Under the pieces are notes generated by a model. It was not told the DNA's origin. It did not search any database and worked only from the letters and a program-made list of their open reading frames with translations. DNA of 64,000 nt, taken from contig NZ_JAVXZY010000002.1 of assembly GCF_032337115.1 (NCBI RefSeq), positions 186,001 through 250,000 on the forward strand, given 5' to 3'. Source of the DNA: Roseateles_C aquae (GTDB lineage: Bacteria; Pseudomonadota; Gammaproteobacteria; Burkholderiales; Burkholderiaceae_C). Shown piece after piece: positions 9,155 to 19,988 of this stretch. The position numbers and the translations under genes were made by a program. Within the stretch, counting starts at the first letter, position 1; the number at the start of each line of letters is the position of its first letter.

Positions 9155-12100
9155 TCAACCCAGCCAGCGGCGGGCGTTGTCGAACATCCGCGACCAGGGG
9201 CTCAACGCGCCCTTGTCACCGCTGGTCCAGCTCATCTGCACATTGCGGAACACGCGCTCCGGATGCGGCATCAGCACGGTGAAGCGGCCGTCGGCGGTGG
9301 TCACCGAGGTCAGGCCATCCGGGCTGCCGTTCGGGTTCAGCGGGTAGACCTCGGTCGGGCGGCCGTGGTGGTCCACATAGCGCATCGCCCGTGCCACCGT
9401 CGCCGCATTGCCGCGCTGAGAGAAGTCGGCAAAGCCTTCGCCGTGGGCCACGGCAATCGGCAGGCGGCTGCCAGCCATGCCGGTGAAGAACAGGCTGGGC
9501 GACTCCAGCACCTCGACCAGGGCCAGCCGCGCCTCGAACTGCTCGCTCTTGTTGCGGGTGAACTTGGGCCAGGCTTCGGCGCCGGGGATGATGGGCGACA
9601 GCGCCGCCATCATCTGGCAGCCATTGCAGACGCCCAGCGCGAAGCTGTCGCTGCGCGCGAAAAAGGCCTTGAACTGCTCGGCCAGCACCGGGTTGAACAT
9701 CACCGAGCGGGCCCAGCCCTCGCCGGCACCCAGGGTGTCGCCGTAGGAGAAACCGCCGCAGGCGATGAAGCCCTTGAACTGGTCCAGCGTCGCACGGCCG
9801 GACTGCAGATCGCTCATGTGCACGTCATAGGCGTCGAAGCCTGCCTGGGCCATCGCATAGGACATCTCCACATGCGAGTTGACGCCCTGCTCGCGCAGGA
9901 TGGCCAGCTTGGGTCGCGCGCCGCTGTTGATGAAGGGCGCGGCCACGCGCTCTGCCGGATCGAAGCTGAGGTGCACATGCAGGCCCGGGTCATCGGCCAG
10001 GCCGACTTGAGCGTGCTCCTGATCGGCGCAGGCCGGGTTGTCGCGCAGCTGGGCAATGCGCCAGCTGACCTCGTCCCAGCACTTGTGCAGCGCTTCCAGC
10101 GGCGCCTCGAAGACCTTCTTGGTGTCGCGCCAGACCTCGACCACACCGCGATCATTGGGCTTGCCGACCACATGCGAGTGCTTGGACAGGCCATGCTCGC
10201 GCAGCAGCTGCAGCACCGCGTCGCGGTCTTCGCTACGCACCTGCAGCAGGGCACCGAGTTCCTCGTTGAACAGGGCCTTGAGCGTCAGCTCGGCGCGGCG
10301 CGGGCCGACCTGCTGGGCCCAGTTCTTGGAGTCACCGACATCGGCGCGGCTGTCGCTGACACCATCGCCTTCGGTGATCAGCATGTCGACGTTCAGGCTC
10401 AGGCCCAGATGGCCGGCAAAAGCCATTTCGCAGGCCGTCGCCCAGAGGCCGCCGTCGCCACGGTCGTGATAGGCCAGCAGCTGGCCCTTGGCACGCAAGG
10501 CGTTGACGGCGCTGACCAGGCTCTTCAGCAGCTGGGCATCGTCCAGATCCGGCACGGCGCCGCCGAACTGGTTCAGCGCCTGGGCCAGGATGGAGCCGCC
10601 CATGCGCTGGCGGCCCTGGCCGAGGTCGACCAGGATCAGCGTGCTGTCGCCCGCATCACTGCGCAGCTGCGGCGTCAGCGTGCCACGGACATCGTCGATG
10701 CTGGCAAAGGCCGAGATGATCAGCGACACCGGCGCGGTGACCTGGCGGGTTTCGCCGGCCTCGCTCCAGCGCGTGCGCATCGACAGCGAATCCTTGCCAA
10801 CCGGGATCGACACGCCAAGCGCCGGGCAGAGCTCCATGCCCACCGCGTGCACGGTGTCAAACAAGGCCGCGTCTTCGCCGGCCTCGCCGCAGGCGGCCAT
10901 CCAATTGGCGCTGAGCTTGACGCGTGACAGCTCGATCGGCGCGGCCAGCAGATTGGTGATCGCCTCGGCGACCGCCATGCGGCCCGAGGCCGGGCCATTG
11001 ACGGCGGCCAGCGGCGTGCGCTCGCCCATGCTCATGGCCTCGCCGGCAAAGCCCTTGAAATCGGCCAGCGTGACCGCGCAATCGGCCACCGGCACCTGCC
11101 AGGGGCCAACGTTCTGATCGCGGTGGTTCAGGCCGCCGACGGTACGGTCGCCGATCGAGATCAGGAAGCGCTTGGAGGCCACCGTCGGGTGGCGCAGCAC
11201 ATCGAAGGCCACCGTGGCCAGGTCAACGCCGTCCAGCACCAGCGTGCCGGCATCGCGCTGCACGCGCTGCACATCGCGGTGCACCTTGGGCGGCTTGCCC
11301 AGCAGCGTGTCCATCGGCATGTCGATGGCGCGCTCGCCGCCGGGGCCCTCTTCCAGGATCAGCTCGCGCTCGGCGGTCGTCACGCCCACCACCGCAAACG
11401 GGCAGCGCTCGCGCTCGCACATGGCCTGGAACAGTTCCAGACTCTCCGGCGCGATGGCCAGCACATAGCGCTCCTGGCTCTCGTTGCACCAGATTTCCTT
11501 GGGCGCCAGGCCCGACTCTTCCAGCGGCACCTTGCGCAGATCGAAGCGCGCGCCACGGCCGGCGTCATTCACCAATTCGGGGAAGGCGTTCGAGATGCCG
11601 CCGGCGCCAACGTCGTGGATGGCCAGCACCGGGTTCTTCTCGGCCAGGCCCCAGCAATGGTTGATGACTTCCTGGGCACGGCGTTCGATCTCGGGATTGC
11701 CGCGCTGCACCGAATCAAAGTCCAGATCAGCGGTGTTGGTGCCGGCTGCCATCGAGCTGGCCGCGCCGCCACCCATGCCGATGCGCATGCCCGGGCCGCC
11801 CAGCTGCACCAGCAGCGTGCCAGCGGGGAACTCGATCTTCTTGGTCAGATCCGAGCGGATCGCGCCGATGCCGCCGGCAATCATGATGGGCTTGTGATAG
11901 CCGCGTACGACGCCGTCCACCTCTTGCTCGTAGACGCGGAAATAACCGCCCAGATTCGGGCGTCCGAATTCGTTGTTGAAGGCGGCGCCGCCGATGGGCC
12001 CGTCGATCATGATCTGCAGCGGGCTGGCGATGTGCTCGGGCTTGCCGACATTGGCACGCTCCCAGGGCTCGGCCAGGCCGGGCAGGCGCAGATTGGAGAC

Positions 12101-13162
12101 CGAGAAGCCGGCCAGGCCGGCCTTGGGCTTGGCGCCGCGGCCGGTCGCGCCTTCGTCGCGGATCTCGCCGCCTGCACCGGTGGAGGCGCCGGGGAAAGGC
12201 GAGATCGCCGTCGGGTGGTTGTGCGTCTCGACCTTCATCAGCACATGGGCCGTCTCGCTGCGCGCCTGGTAGCGCGGCGACTGGCCGCTGGCCGACAGCG
12301 GGCCTTCGGGCATCCAGCGTTCGATCTGGTGGCCCTGCATCACCGCGGCGTTGTCCGAGTAGGCGATCACCGTGTGCTGCGGGTTCAACTTCTCGGTATT
12401 GCGGATCATGCCGAACAGCGACAGGTCTTGCGCCACGCCGTCGACGGTGAACTTGGCATTGAAGATCTTGTGCCGGCAGTGCTCGCTATTGGCCTGCGCA
12501 AACATCATCAGCTCAACATCGCTGGGATTGCGCTTCAGCCCTTCGAAGGCATTGACCAGATAGTCGATCTCGTCATCGGACAGCGCCAGGCCAAAACGCT
12601 TGTTGGCCTCTTCCAGCGCCGGCCGGCCCTGGCCCAGCACATCGACATGCTCCAGCGCCTGCGCCGTCTTTTCGTCGAACAGATGGGCCGCGGCTTCGCG
12701 CGAGAGCAGCACGCTCTCGGTCATGCGGTCATGCAGCAGCGCAGCGCAGGCCAGCAGCTCGGCCTCGCTGAGCGTCTTCTCGCCGCCCAGCAGGCCCGGC
12801 TTCAGGCTGATGCGGTACTCGGTGACCCGCTCGACGCGGTGGATGTTCAGCCCGCAGTTGTGCGCGATATCGGTGGCCTTGGACGCCCAGGGGCTGACCG
12901 TGCCCAGCCGCGGTGCCACCACCAGCAGCTGCCCCTGGCTGCCGCCCTCATAGGCATCGCCATAGTTCAGCAAGGCGGCCAGCTTGGACTGCTCCTCGGC
13001 GCCCAGCGCCTGATCACACCAGACCCAATGCACATGGCGTGCATGCAGTGCCGTGATGCGGGCATTGACCGCCTGCAGCTTGGGCAGCAGCGCCTGGGCA
13101 CGGAATGCGGAAAGAGCGTTGCCGCCCTCGAAGTGGGTCAGATGCTTGGAGGAGGATGCCAT
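9155..13162 (-). CDS. purL: Phosphoribosylformylglycinamidine synthase
   Basis: This is the large single-chain PurL of proteobacteria, 1335 residues from the start chosen here. It catalyses the fourth step of de novo purine synthesis, converting FGAR to FGAM with glutamine and ATP. The N-terminal adaptor (ALSAFRAQALLPKL), linker, duplicated AIRS-like synthase halves and C-terminal class I glutaminase domain are all present. The glutaminase nucleophile lies in ALGVCNGCQMM, and the His of the triad probably in AVAHGEG. The start at 13162 gives an N-terminus like those of known PurL proteins; an in-frame ATG at 13204 adds 14 residues and lacks support. Confidence 0.96.
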   Translation of the reverse strand: MASSSKHLTHFEGGNALSAFRAQALLPKLQAVNARITALHARHVHWVWCDQALGAEEQSKLAALLNYGDAYEGGSQGQLLVVAPRLGTVSPWASKATDIAHNCGLNIHRVERVTEYRISLKPGLLGGEKTLSEAELLACAALLHDRMTESVLLSREAAAHLFDEKTAQALEHVDVLGQGRPALEEANKRFGLALSDDEIDYLVNAFEGLKRNPSDVELMMFAQANSEHCRHKIFNAKFTVDGVAQDLSLFGMIRNTEKLNPQHTVIAYSDNAAVMQGHQIERWMPEGPLSASGQSPRYQARSETAHVLMKVETHNHPTAISPFPGASTGAGGEIRDEGATGRGAKPKAGLAGFSVSNLRLPGLAEPWERANVGKPEHIASPLQIMIDGPIGGAAFNNEFGRPNLGGYFRVYEQEVDGVVRGYHKPIMIAGGIGAIRSDLTKKIEFPAGTLLVQLGGPGMRIGMGGGAASSMAAGTNTADLDFDSVQRGNPEIERRAQEVINHCWGLAEKNPVLAIHDVGAGGISNAFPELVNDAGRGARFDLRKVPLEESGLAPKEIWCNESQERYVLAIAPESLELFQAMCERERCPFAVVGVTTAERELILEEGPGGERAIDMPMDTLLGKPPKVHRDVQRVQRDAGTLVLDGVDLATVAFDVLRHPTVASKRFLISIGDRTVGGLNHRDQNVGPWQVPVADCAVTLADFKGFAGEAMSMGERTPLAAVNGPASGRMAVAEAITNLLAAPIELSRVKLSANWMAACGEAGEDAALFDTVHAVGMELCPALGVSIPVGKDSLSMRTRWSEAGETRQVTAPVSLIISAFASIDDVRGTLTPQLRSDAGDSTLILVDLGQGRQRMGGSILAQALNQFGGAVPDLDDAQLLKSLVSAVNALRAKGQLLAYHDRGDGGLWATACEMAFAGHLGLSLNVDMLITEGDGVSDSRADVGDSKNWAQQVGPRRAELTLKALFNEELGALLQVRSEDRDAVLQLLREHGLSKHSHVVGKPNDRGVVEVWRDTKKVFEAPLEALHKCWDEVSWRIAQLRDNPACADQEHAQVGLADDPGLHVHLSFDPAERVAAPFINSGARPKLAILREQGVNSHVEMSYAMAQAGFDAYDVHMSDLQSGRATLDQFKGFIACGGFSYGDTLGAGEGWARSVMFNPVLAEQFKAFFARSDSFALGVCNGCQMMAALSPIIPGAEAWPKFTRNKSEQFEARLALVEVLESPSLFFTGMAGSRLPIAVAHGEGFADFSQRGNAATVARAMRYVDHHGRPTEVYPLNPNGSPDGLTSVTTADGRFTVLMPHPERVFRNVQMSWTSGDKGALSPWSRMFDNARRWLG

Positions 13163-13352
13163 GGAGTCCCGGGAGTGCGCCTTGGACGCTTGAAGTTGCG
13201 GCAACAGACCGGCAAGGTCTGGCCCTAGAAGCCCGGGATTTTAGCTAGGGTCTGTACCGATACGAACACCGGCATAAACTTTCACCGCCTGGTGAAATCC
13301 AGCTTGCAGGACGCCAGCGCTGCTGGCGGCACAAAGCGGTCAGATGGAAGCA

Positions 13353-13431
13353 GACCACAGAGGCACAGAGCCACAGAGAAATCCAAAGTGCTTTGTCTCT
13401 GTGGTCCCTCTGTGACTCCGTGTCTCTGTGG
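13353..13431. repeat. CACAGAG-type imperfect inverted repeat, copy 1
   Basis: The left half (13354-13379) carries three CACAGAG units on the + strand. The right half (13396-13431) carries the complementary CTCTGTG-type units. The centre holds the small palindrome CAAAGTGCTTTG (13384-13395). The whole can fold into a long imperfect hairpin in the gap between mtaD and purL. A second, longer copy of the same repeat type is at 25611-25714. Such CACAGAG arrays are known as dispersed intergenic repeats in many bacterial genomes; their function is not established. Confidence 0.8.
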
Positions 13432-13470
13432 CGTGTTCCTGTGCATCGGTTTTGCGCCGTTCAGCGCAGT

Positions 13471-14793
13471 TCAGCGCCCGGCCTTCATCTGCCCGACGAT
13501 GTGCTCGGCGCGATCGATCAAGGCGGCGGTGTCGATGGTGGTCAGCTCGCGGCCCTTGAGCACCTGGCGGCCGTTGACCCAGACGTCGGACACATGCTCG
13601 CGGCCGGCCACATAGACCAGCTGCGCGTCGGCGTGATAGACCGGGCGGCATTCCAGCGCATCCAGCGACACGGCGACCACATCGGCCAGCTTGCCGACTT
13701 CGAGCGAACCCAGATCGGCCTCGCGGCCCATGGCCTTGGCGGCGCGGATGGTGGCCATTTCCAGCGCGGTACGTGCCGAGACGGTCAAGGGGTCCAGCGT
13801 GCTGCCCTTGGCCAGCAAGGCCGCGGCGCGCACCTCGGCGAACATGTCTTGGCGGTTGTTCGAGGCGGCGCCGTCGGTGCCCAGCACGGTGTTCACGCCC
13901 GCAGCTTCCAGCGCCTTCAGCGGCATGATGCCGGAGGCCAGCTTCAGGTTCGAACTGGGGTTGTGCACCAGGTGGACCTTCTGTGCCGCCAGCAGGGCGA
14001 TTTCCGCCTCGGTCAAGTGGACCATGTGCACGGCCATCATCCGCTCGTTCAAGAGGCCCAGCTTGTTGAGCCGCTCCAGCGGCCGCATGCCGAACTGTTT
14101 CAGGCTGCCATCGACCTCGTCCTGGGTCTCGTGGATATGGCAGTGCATCTGGATGTCCAGGCGCTCGGCCAGTTCGCGCAGCTTGACGAAGGTTTCGTCC
14201 GACACCGTGTAGGGCGCGTGCGGTGCGCTGGTCCAGTCCAGCAAGGCCTCGCCCTTGTACTGTTCATAGGCCTGCAGGCCCTTGGCGATGTAGTCGTCCG
14301 GGCCGCTGGCATAGCCGGTCGGGAAGTCGATCACATTGATGGACACGCCAGCACGGATGCCGGCATCGACCGCGGCGCGCGCCATGGCGGTCGGGAAGAA
14401 GTACATATCGTTCAGATAGGTCACGCCGCCACGCAGCGCCTCGGCGGCGGACAGCAGCGAGCCTTGATAGGTCCATTCTTCGCTGACCCACTTTTTCTCC
14501 AGCGGCCAGATGTGGTTGTTCAGCCAGTCCATCAGCGCCAGATCGTCGGCCACGCCGCGCAGCAGCGACATCGCCGAGTGCGTGTGCGCATTGATCAGGC
14601 CCGGGATCAGCACATGGCTGCCCAGCTCGACCCGCGCGGCCGCCGGGTATTGCGCCTCGGCCTCGGCCCAGGGCAGGATGGCGGCGATGCGCTCGCCGGC
14701 CATCACCAGCGCATGCTGCTCGAGCACGGCGCAGCCGGGGGTCATGGGCAGGACCCAGCGGGCCTTCAGAATGGTGTGGGAAGCGGTGGTCAT
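13471..14793 (-). CDS. mtaD: 5-methylthioadenosine/S-adenosylhomocysteine deaminase (TRZ/ATZ family amidohydrolase)
   Basis: This 440-residue metal-dependent amidohydrolase has the family's metal and substrate motifs in order: NAHTHSAMSLLRG, the HCHIHETQDE helix region, VHMVHL and GTDGAASNNRQDMF. Members deaminate methylthioadenosine, S-adenosylhomocysteine or adenosine-like compounds in the cytosol. The start at 14793 is fixed by AGGAG about 8 nt upstream. It follows the nucleoside hydrolase gene on the same strand with an 87-bp gap, which fits a role in nucleoside salvage. The exact substrate preference is not certain from sequence. Confidence 0.85.
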   Translation of the reverse strand: MTTASHTILKARWVLPMTPGCAVLEQHALVMAGERIAAILPWAEAEAQYPAAARVELGSHVLIPGLINAHTHSAMSLLRGVADDLALMDWLNNHIWPLEKKWVSEEWTYQGSLLSAAEALRGGVTYLNDMYFFPTAMARAAVDAGIRAGVSINVIDFPTGYASGPDDYIAKGLQAYEQYKGEALLDWTSAPHAPYTVSDETFVKLRELAERLDIQMHCHIHETQDEVDGSLKQFGMRPLERLNKLGLLNERMMAVHMVHLTEAEIALLAAQKVHLVHNPSSNLKLASGIMPLKALEAAGVNTVLGTDGAASNNRQDMFAEVRAAALLAKGSTLDPLTVSARTALEMATIRAAKAMGREADLGSLEVGKLADVVAVSLDALECRPVYHADAQLVYVAGREHVSDVWVNGRQVLKGRELTTIDTAALIDRAEHIVGQMKAGR

Positions 14794-14880
14794 GGGAGGC
14801 TCCTGGTAGCGCGGCAATGATCGCGTGATGGCGGACCGGCAGTATCGCGAACTACACGCCGGCCTTTCAATGGAAAAACG

Positions 14881-15858
14881 TCAGCCGGCAAAGACGCTGG
14901 CGAACTCGGCCCGCACCCGTGCCGCATCGACACGCACGCAGACCTGCTGGCTTGGGCAATGGCTCCAGGGCGAGCCGCTGCCGGCCAGGCCTTGAAAGTC
15001 CTGGATGGTCTGGCCGCGCGCGATGCCCTCGGTAACCACGCGCACCGGCCCGGCGCGCAGGCCAAAGGCCTCCGGCGCTGTCAGGAAGATGGCCGCGCTG
15101 GCGTCATGCGAGTAGATGCCGCGAATGCCATCGCGGCCGTCGTAAAAGGATTCGTAATGCCGGGTGATGGCCCAGAGAAAATCGCCGGCGCCCTGCCCTT
15201 TGCCGCGCAAGGCGGCCAGGTCGTCCTGGCTCATCACCACCTGCTGGGTCACGTCCAGGCCGACCAGCACCACCGGCCAGGCCGCGGTAAAGACCAGATC
15301 GGCGGCCTCGGGGTCATTGATGATATTGGCCTCGGCCACCGGGCCGACATTGCCGAAATGGCCGTGCGAGCCAAAAGCGCCGCCCATCACCACCGCCTGG
15401 CGCACCTTGGCCGCTATGCTGGGATCGTGGCGCAAGGCCAGCGCCAGATTGGTCAGCGGGCCCACCGCCACCAGCGTGATCTCGCCGGGTGCTGCGTTGA
15501 CCATCTCGCAGATCAGCTCATGGGCAGCACGGCCATCGGCCTGCCGTGTTGGCGCTGGCACCAGCGCGGACTGTCCGCCCAGCCCATCGTCGCCATGCAC
15601 ATGGGTCGGGTACCAGGCCTCGCTGCGTGGCCGCAGTGGCGCCGCGGCGCCCGCGGCCACCGGCACCTCGAGCCCGTAGAGCGCGCACAGCGACAAGGCA
15701 TTGCGCGTCGTCACCGCCACCTCGGCATTGCCGAACACGGTGGTGATGGCGCGCAGATCGATGGCCGGATGGCGGGCCAGGAAGAACAAGGCCATGGCAT
15801 CGTCAATACCGGGATCGGTATCGAAGATCACCGGCAGAGGCTTGGGCGTACTGCTCAT
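14881..15858 (-). CDS. Inosine-uridine preferring nucleoside hydrolase family protein
   Basis: This 325-residue protein opens with VIFDTDPGIDDAMAL, the calcium-binding signature of IunH/RihA-type nucleoside N-ribohydrolases. Further family segments include TVFGNAEV, AVGPLTNLALAL and VVMGGAF, and a late NDPEAADLVF segment. It splits nucleosides into base and ribose. The start at 15858 has GAGGCGAGGG just upstream. It is the third gene of a regulator - ribokinase - hydrolase operon, 13 bp after ribokinase, so the ribose it releases can be phosphorylated by its neighbour. Confidence 0.9.
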   Translation of the reverse strand: MSSTPKPLPVIFDTDPGIDDAMALFFLARHPAIDLRAITTVFGNAEVAVTTRNALSLCALYGLEVPVAAGAAAPLRPRSEAWYPTHVHGDDGLGGQSALVPAPTRQADGRAAHELICEMVNAAPGEITLVAVGPLTNLALALRHDPSIAAKVRQAVVMGGAFGSHGHFGNVGPVAEANIINDPEAADLVFTAAWPVVLVGLDVTQQVVMSQDDLAALRGKGQGAGDFLWAITRHYESFYDGRDGIRGIYSHDASAAIFLTAPEAFGLRAGPVRVVTEGIARGQTIQDFQGLAGSGSPWSHCPSQQVCVRVDAARVRAEFASVFAG

Positions 15859-15871
15859 TGTTGCCCTCGCC

Positions 15872-16822
15872 TCAGGCCTGAGCCTGGAATTCGGCGGCCA
15901 GCTCGGCGCGACGCGGCATGGCCGTCTGCACACCGATGCGGCTGACCGCCACGGCCGCCGCCGCCTGCCCCAGGCGCAGCGCCTGCTCAGGCGGCATGCC
16001 TTCGGCCAGACCGGTCGCCAGCCCGCCCACAAAGGTGTCGCCAGCGCCCACGGTGTCTAGCGCCGTCACCCGCGCGGCGGGCAAACGGCTGATGCCGCCC
16101 GCCGCACACAGCAGCAGGCCTTCGCCGCCCAAGGTGATCACCACCTGCGCAAAGCCCTGGGCCCGCAGCGCCTCGGCCGCCGCCTCCAGCTGCGCCGCAG
16201 TGTCGACCGGCAGGCCCGACAGCAGCCCTGCCTCGCCCTCGTTGACCACCAACCAATCGGCCTGGCCGCGCAACTCAGGCGTCAGCGCCAGCGCCGGGGC
16301 GGCGTTCAGAATCGTCGTCGCACCGGCCTCGCGGGCCAGCGCAAAGGCGCGCGCGATGGCGGGCTGCGGCACCTCCAGCTGCGCCACCACCACGCGGGCG
16401 CCGCGCAGCGTCGCCGCGGCGGCATCGATATCGGCCGCGCTCAGCTGCGCATTGCTGCCCGGCACATAGACGATGGAGTTCTCGCCACCGTCGCTGGCGA
16501 CCATGATCACCGCAATACCCGGCAGCGCCGCCGCATCGCGGGCCGTGGCCTCGGTGGCAATGCCTTCGCGCTCCAGATTGGCCAGCAGCTCGGCGCCATA
16601 GGCCTGGGTGCCAACGCGGGAGACAAAACTCACCTGGGCGCCCAGCCGCGCTGCCGCCACCGCCTGGTTGGCGCCCTTGCCGCCCGGCGCCATCGCGAAG
16701 CTCTCGCCGACCAGGGTCTCGCCCGGCGCCGGCAGGCGCGGCGAGCGCGAGACCATGTCCATATTGATGCTGCCGACCACGACAACCCGGCCGTGCTGCA
16801 GGGAACTGCTTGCTGCTGTCAT
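15872..16822 (-). CDS. rbsK: Ribokinase
   Basis: This 316-residue PfkB-family sugar kinase has the N-terminal VVGSINMDMV motif, the GGKGANQAVAAARLG glycine-rich signature (about 47-61) and the C-terminal DTVGAGDTFVGGLA motif containing the catalytic Asp. It converts ribose to ribose 5-phosphate. Its start overlaps the end of the LacI-family gene by 4 bp (ATGA), and the nucleoside hydrolase follows. The context argues for ribose released from nucleosides as the physiological substrate. Confidence 0.92.
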   Translation of the reverse strand: MTAASSSLQHGRVVVVGSINMDMVSRSPRLPAPGETLVGESFAMAPGGKGANQAVAAARLGAQVSFVSRVGTQAYGAELLANLEREGIATEATARDAAALPGIAVIMVASDGGENSIVYVPGSNAQLSAADIDAAAATLRGARVVVAQLEVPQPAIARAFALAREAGATTILNAAPALALTPELRGQADWLVVNEGEAGLLSGLPVDTAAQLEAAAEALRAQGFAQVVITLGGEGLLLCAAGGISRLPAARVTALDTVGAGDTFVGGLATGLAEGMPPEQALRLGQAAAAVAVSRIGVQTAMPRRAELAAEFQAQA

Positions 16823-17877
16823 CGTCCGCCCACCTGTGCCTGCACCGGCTTCTCCAGCGCTTGATTGGGCTCCGCCAGTTGGGGCTTGGCGCTGCTCTGC
16901 CGCACGACCAGTCGCGGCGACAGCAGCACGTCCTTCAAGGGCGCGCCCGGGTTCTCGATGCGCTCGATCAGCACCCGGCCCGCTTCGCGGCCCAGCTCCT
17001 TGATCGAACAGCCGACCGTCGTCAGCGCCGGATGGACAAAGCCAGAGAGCTCGATATCGTCGAAGCCGACGATGGAAAAGTCTTCCGGCACCCGCCGGCC
17101 GGCCTCGGCCACCGCACGCAAGGCGCCTATGGCCATCAAATCATTGCTGGCGAACACCGCCGTGACCTCCGGGTGATGGCGCAGCAGCGCCCGCGCCGCT
17201 TCGTAGCCACCGGCACTGGAGAAGTCGCTCTCGATCAACCAGTCTTCATTGGGCTGCAGGCCGGCATCGCGCTGCGCGGCGCGCCAGCCATCGGCCCGCT
17301 CAATCGTCACCTCGAATTCGCTCGGCCCGCTGATGCAGGCAATCTTGCGATGGCCCAGCTCGATCAGATGCTTGACCGCCGCATGGGCACCCGCCTGGTT
17401 GTGCACGGCCACCCGGTCGGCCCGCGCGCCGGGCACGAGACGGTCCACCGTCACCGCCGGTACGCTGGCCAGCTTGAAGATACGCGCCAACGCTTCGGAG
17501 TCACCGGCCGAGGACAGCAGCAAGCCATCGATGCGCTTTTCCAGCAGCGTGCGCATGTACTGTTGCTGGCGCTTGGGGTCGTTGTCCGAGTTGCACAGAA
17601 AGACCGAATAGCCGGCCAGCCGGCATGCCTCCTCGACACCGCAAACCAGCTCGGCAAAAAACGGGTTCTGCACATTCGGCACCAGCACGCCAACGATCTT
17701 GGTTTCGCTCTTCCTCAGCGAACGCGCCACCGCGCTGGGCAGATAGCCGATCTCCTCAACCGCCGCCAGCACCCGCCGCCGCGCATCGGCGCTGACCGGC
17801 CGCGTGTCGTTCAAGACATGCGACACCGTCGTGAAGGAAACGCCCGCCAGGGCGGCAACATCTTTGATCGTGCTCAC
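16819..17877 (-). CDS. LacI-family transcriptional regulator of the nucleoside/ribose operon
   Basis: This 352-residue repressor begins with a typical LacI helix-turn-helix and hinge (TIKDVAALAGVSFTTVSHVLN, then AVARSLRKS). A periplasmic-binding-protein-like effector domain follows (about 62-330). It heads the operon with ribokinase and nucleoside hydrolase, so a ribose- or nucleoside-type inducer is likely. A perfect LacI-type palindrome lies about 130 bp upstream of its start, consistent with autorepression of the whole operon. Confidence 0.92.
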   Translation of the reverse strand: MSTIKDVAALAGVSFTTVSHVLNDTRPVSADARRRVLAAVEEIGYLPSAVARSLRKSETKIVGVLVPNVQNPFFAELVCGVEEACRLAGYSVFLCNSDNDPKRQQQYMRTLLEKRIDGLLLSSAGDSEALARIFKLASVPAVTVDRLVPGARADRVAVHNQAGAHAAVKHLIELGHRKIACISGPSEFEVTIERADGWRAAQRDAGLQPNEDWLIESDFSSAGGYEAARALLRHHPEVTAVFASNDLMAIGALRAVAEAGRRVPEDFSIVGFDDIELSGFVHPALTTVGCSIKELGREAGRVLIERIENPGAPLKDVLLSPRLVVRQSSAKPQLAEPNQALEKPVQAQVGGR

Positions 17878-18008
17878 GGTATTGAACTGGCTATGCCCCG
17901 CGCCGCGGGACAGCTGGCGTCGCTGTGGGTCAGAGATTAAGGGCCCTACCGCAATGCCTTGATCGGCAACTCTTAGGGCCTATGGGAACCAGGGCTTGCA
18001 TACAAGCA

Positions 18009-18026
18009 TTGGCAAACGTTTGCCAA
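18009..18026. promoter_or_regulatory. 18-bp perfect palindromic LacI-type operator
   Basis: TTGGCAAACGTTTGCCAA is a perfect palindrome with the central CG and GCAAACGTTTGC core known for LacI/PurR-family operators. It lies 132 bp upstream of the LacI-family gene start. On the minus strand its first half, TTGGCA, could double as a -35 element with a TTGTAT-like -10 about 15 nt later. This would place the operator on the promoter. Confidence 0.8.
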
Positions 18027-18210
18027 CCTGCGAAGCATAGCGGATTTTCAGCGCAGCGCGAGCTGGCTTCAACTATGCCAGCCAGGCTGCGTGTCGCTAC
18101 GCATGGCTCGTTTGGTGAAGCCTGACGTTTAAAGCCGCGCGCTGAATCTGGCCGCGATGCAGCAATGGCCCGCCCTTCGCTGCGAACTCCCCTGCTCGGC
18201 GAAGGACAAG

Positions 18211-18241
18211 AAAAAACCCCGCGCAGCCGAAGCTGCCGGGG
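18211..18241 (-). terminator. Intrinsic terminator of gltA / sdh operon
   Basis: On the minus strand CCCCGGCAGC, a TTCG loop and GCTGCGCGGGG form a stem with one bulge, followed by TTTTTT. It lies about 57 bp after the gltA stop codon. Confidence 0.88.
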
Positions 18242-18298
18242 CTTTGAGTCTTGGGGCCCGACTGCAAGCCACTGAAGGCTTGCAGCCAGACCGGCCGA

Positions 18299-19615
<1,317 letters not shown>

Positions 19616-19639
19616 TCCTTATGACTTCTTGGGGATTCT

Positions 19640-19957
19640 TTAACGGGTCCTGAGCAGGCCCAGCACTTCCAGCACATCGGGCCGCTGCAAGTCGCCCTCG
19701 GGCTCTTTGCGCGCCATCAACAGGTCCATCAGGTCGTTGTCGGCCAGTTCCATCAGCACACGCAGCCCCTCGGCCTGGCGCTCGGTCAGGGTGGCTTCGT
19801 AACGCTGGAAAAAGCGCTCGATGAAAAGATCATTCTCAAGCAAACCACGGCGGCAGCGCCACTTCAGTTTGGAGAGTGCTCTCTCATCTATCAGGGCATC
19901 GGTCGCGGTGGTCATGACTTGAGAACTTTCGGCAGGGCCAATAACGGGATTGGTCAT
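19640..19957 (-). CDS. sdhE: FAD assembly factor SdhE
   Basis: This small protein, up to 105 residues, carries the YgfY/SdhE family motif WRCRRGLLENDLFIERFF, with the conserved RGxxE. The family promotes covalent flavinylation of SdhA. An in-frame ATG at 19915 would give a 91-residue product closer to the family norm, so the true start is uncertain. It sits between sdhB and gltA, exactly where its substrate subunit is encoded. Confidence 0.9.
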   Translation of the reverse strand: MTNPVIGPAESSQVMTTATDALIDERALSKLKWRCRRGLLENDLFIERFFQRYEATLTERQAEGLRVLMELADNDLMDLLMARKEPEGDLQRPDVLEVLGLLRTR

Positions 19958-19988
19958 CGGCCCTGCGTCAGGGGTCGCTGTGCGGCGA

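Larger units (their letters stand above)
17878..18298. other. Intergenic region between gltA and the LacI operon
   Basis: This 421-bp gap holds the LacI-type operator at 18009-18026 and the gltA terminator at 18211-18241. I see no supported coding sequence in the rest. Transcription of both flanking genes is on the minus strand: gltA ends here and the LacI operon starts from here. Confidence 0.6.

Noticed and set aside
9116..10927. Long plus-strand open frame opposite purL
   Set aside because: It is antisense to purL, has low-complexity Arg/Ala/His-rich content expected from a GC-rich complement strand, and shows no domain.
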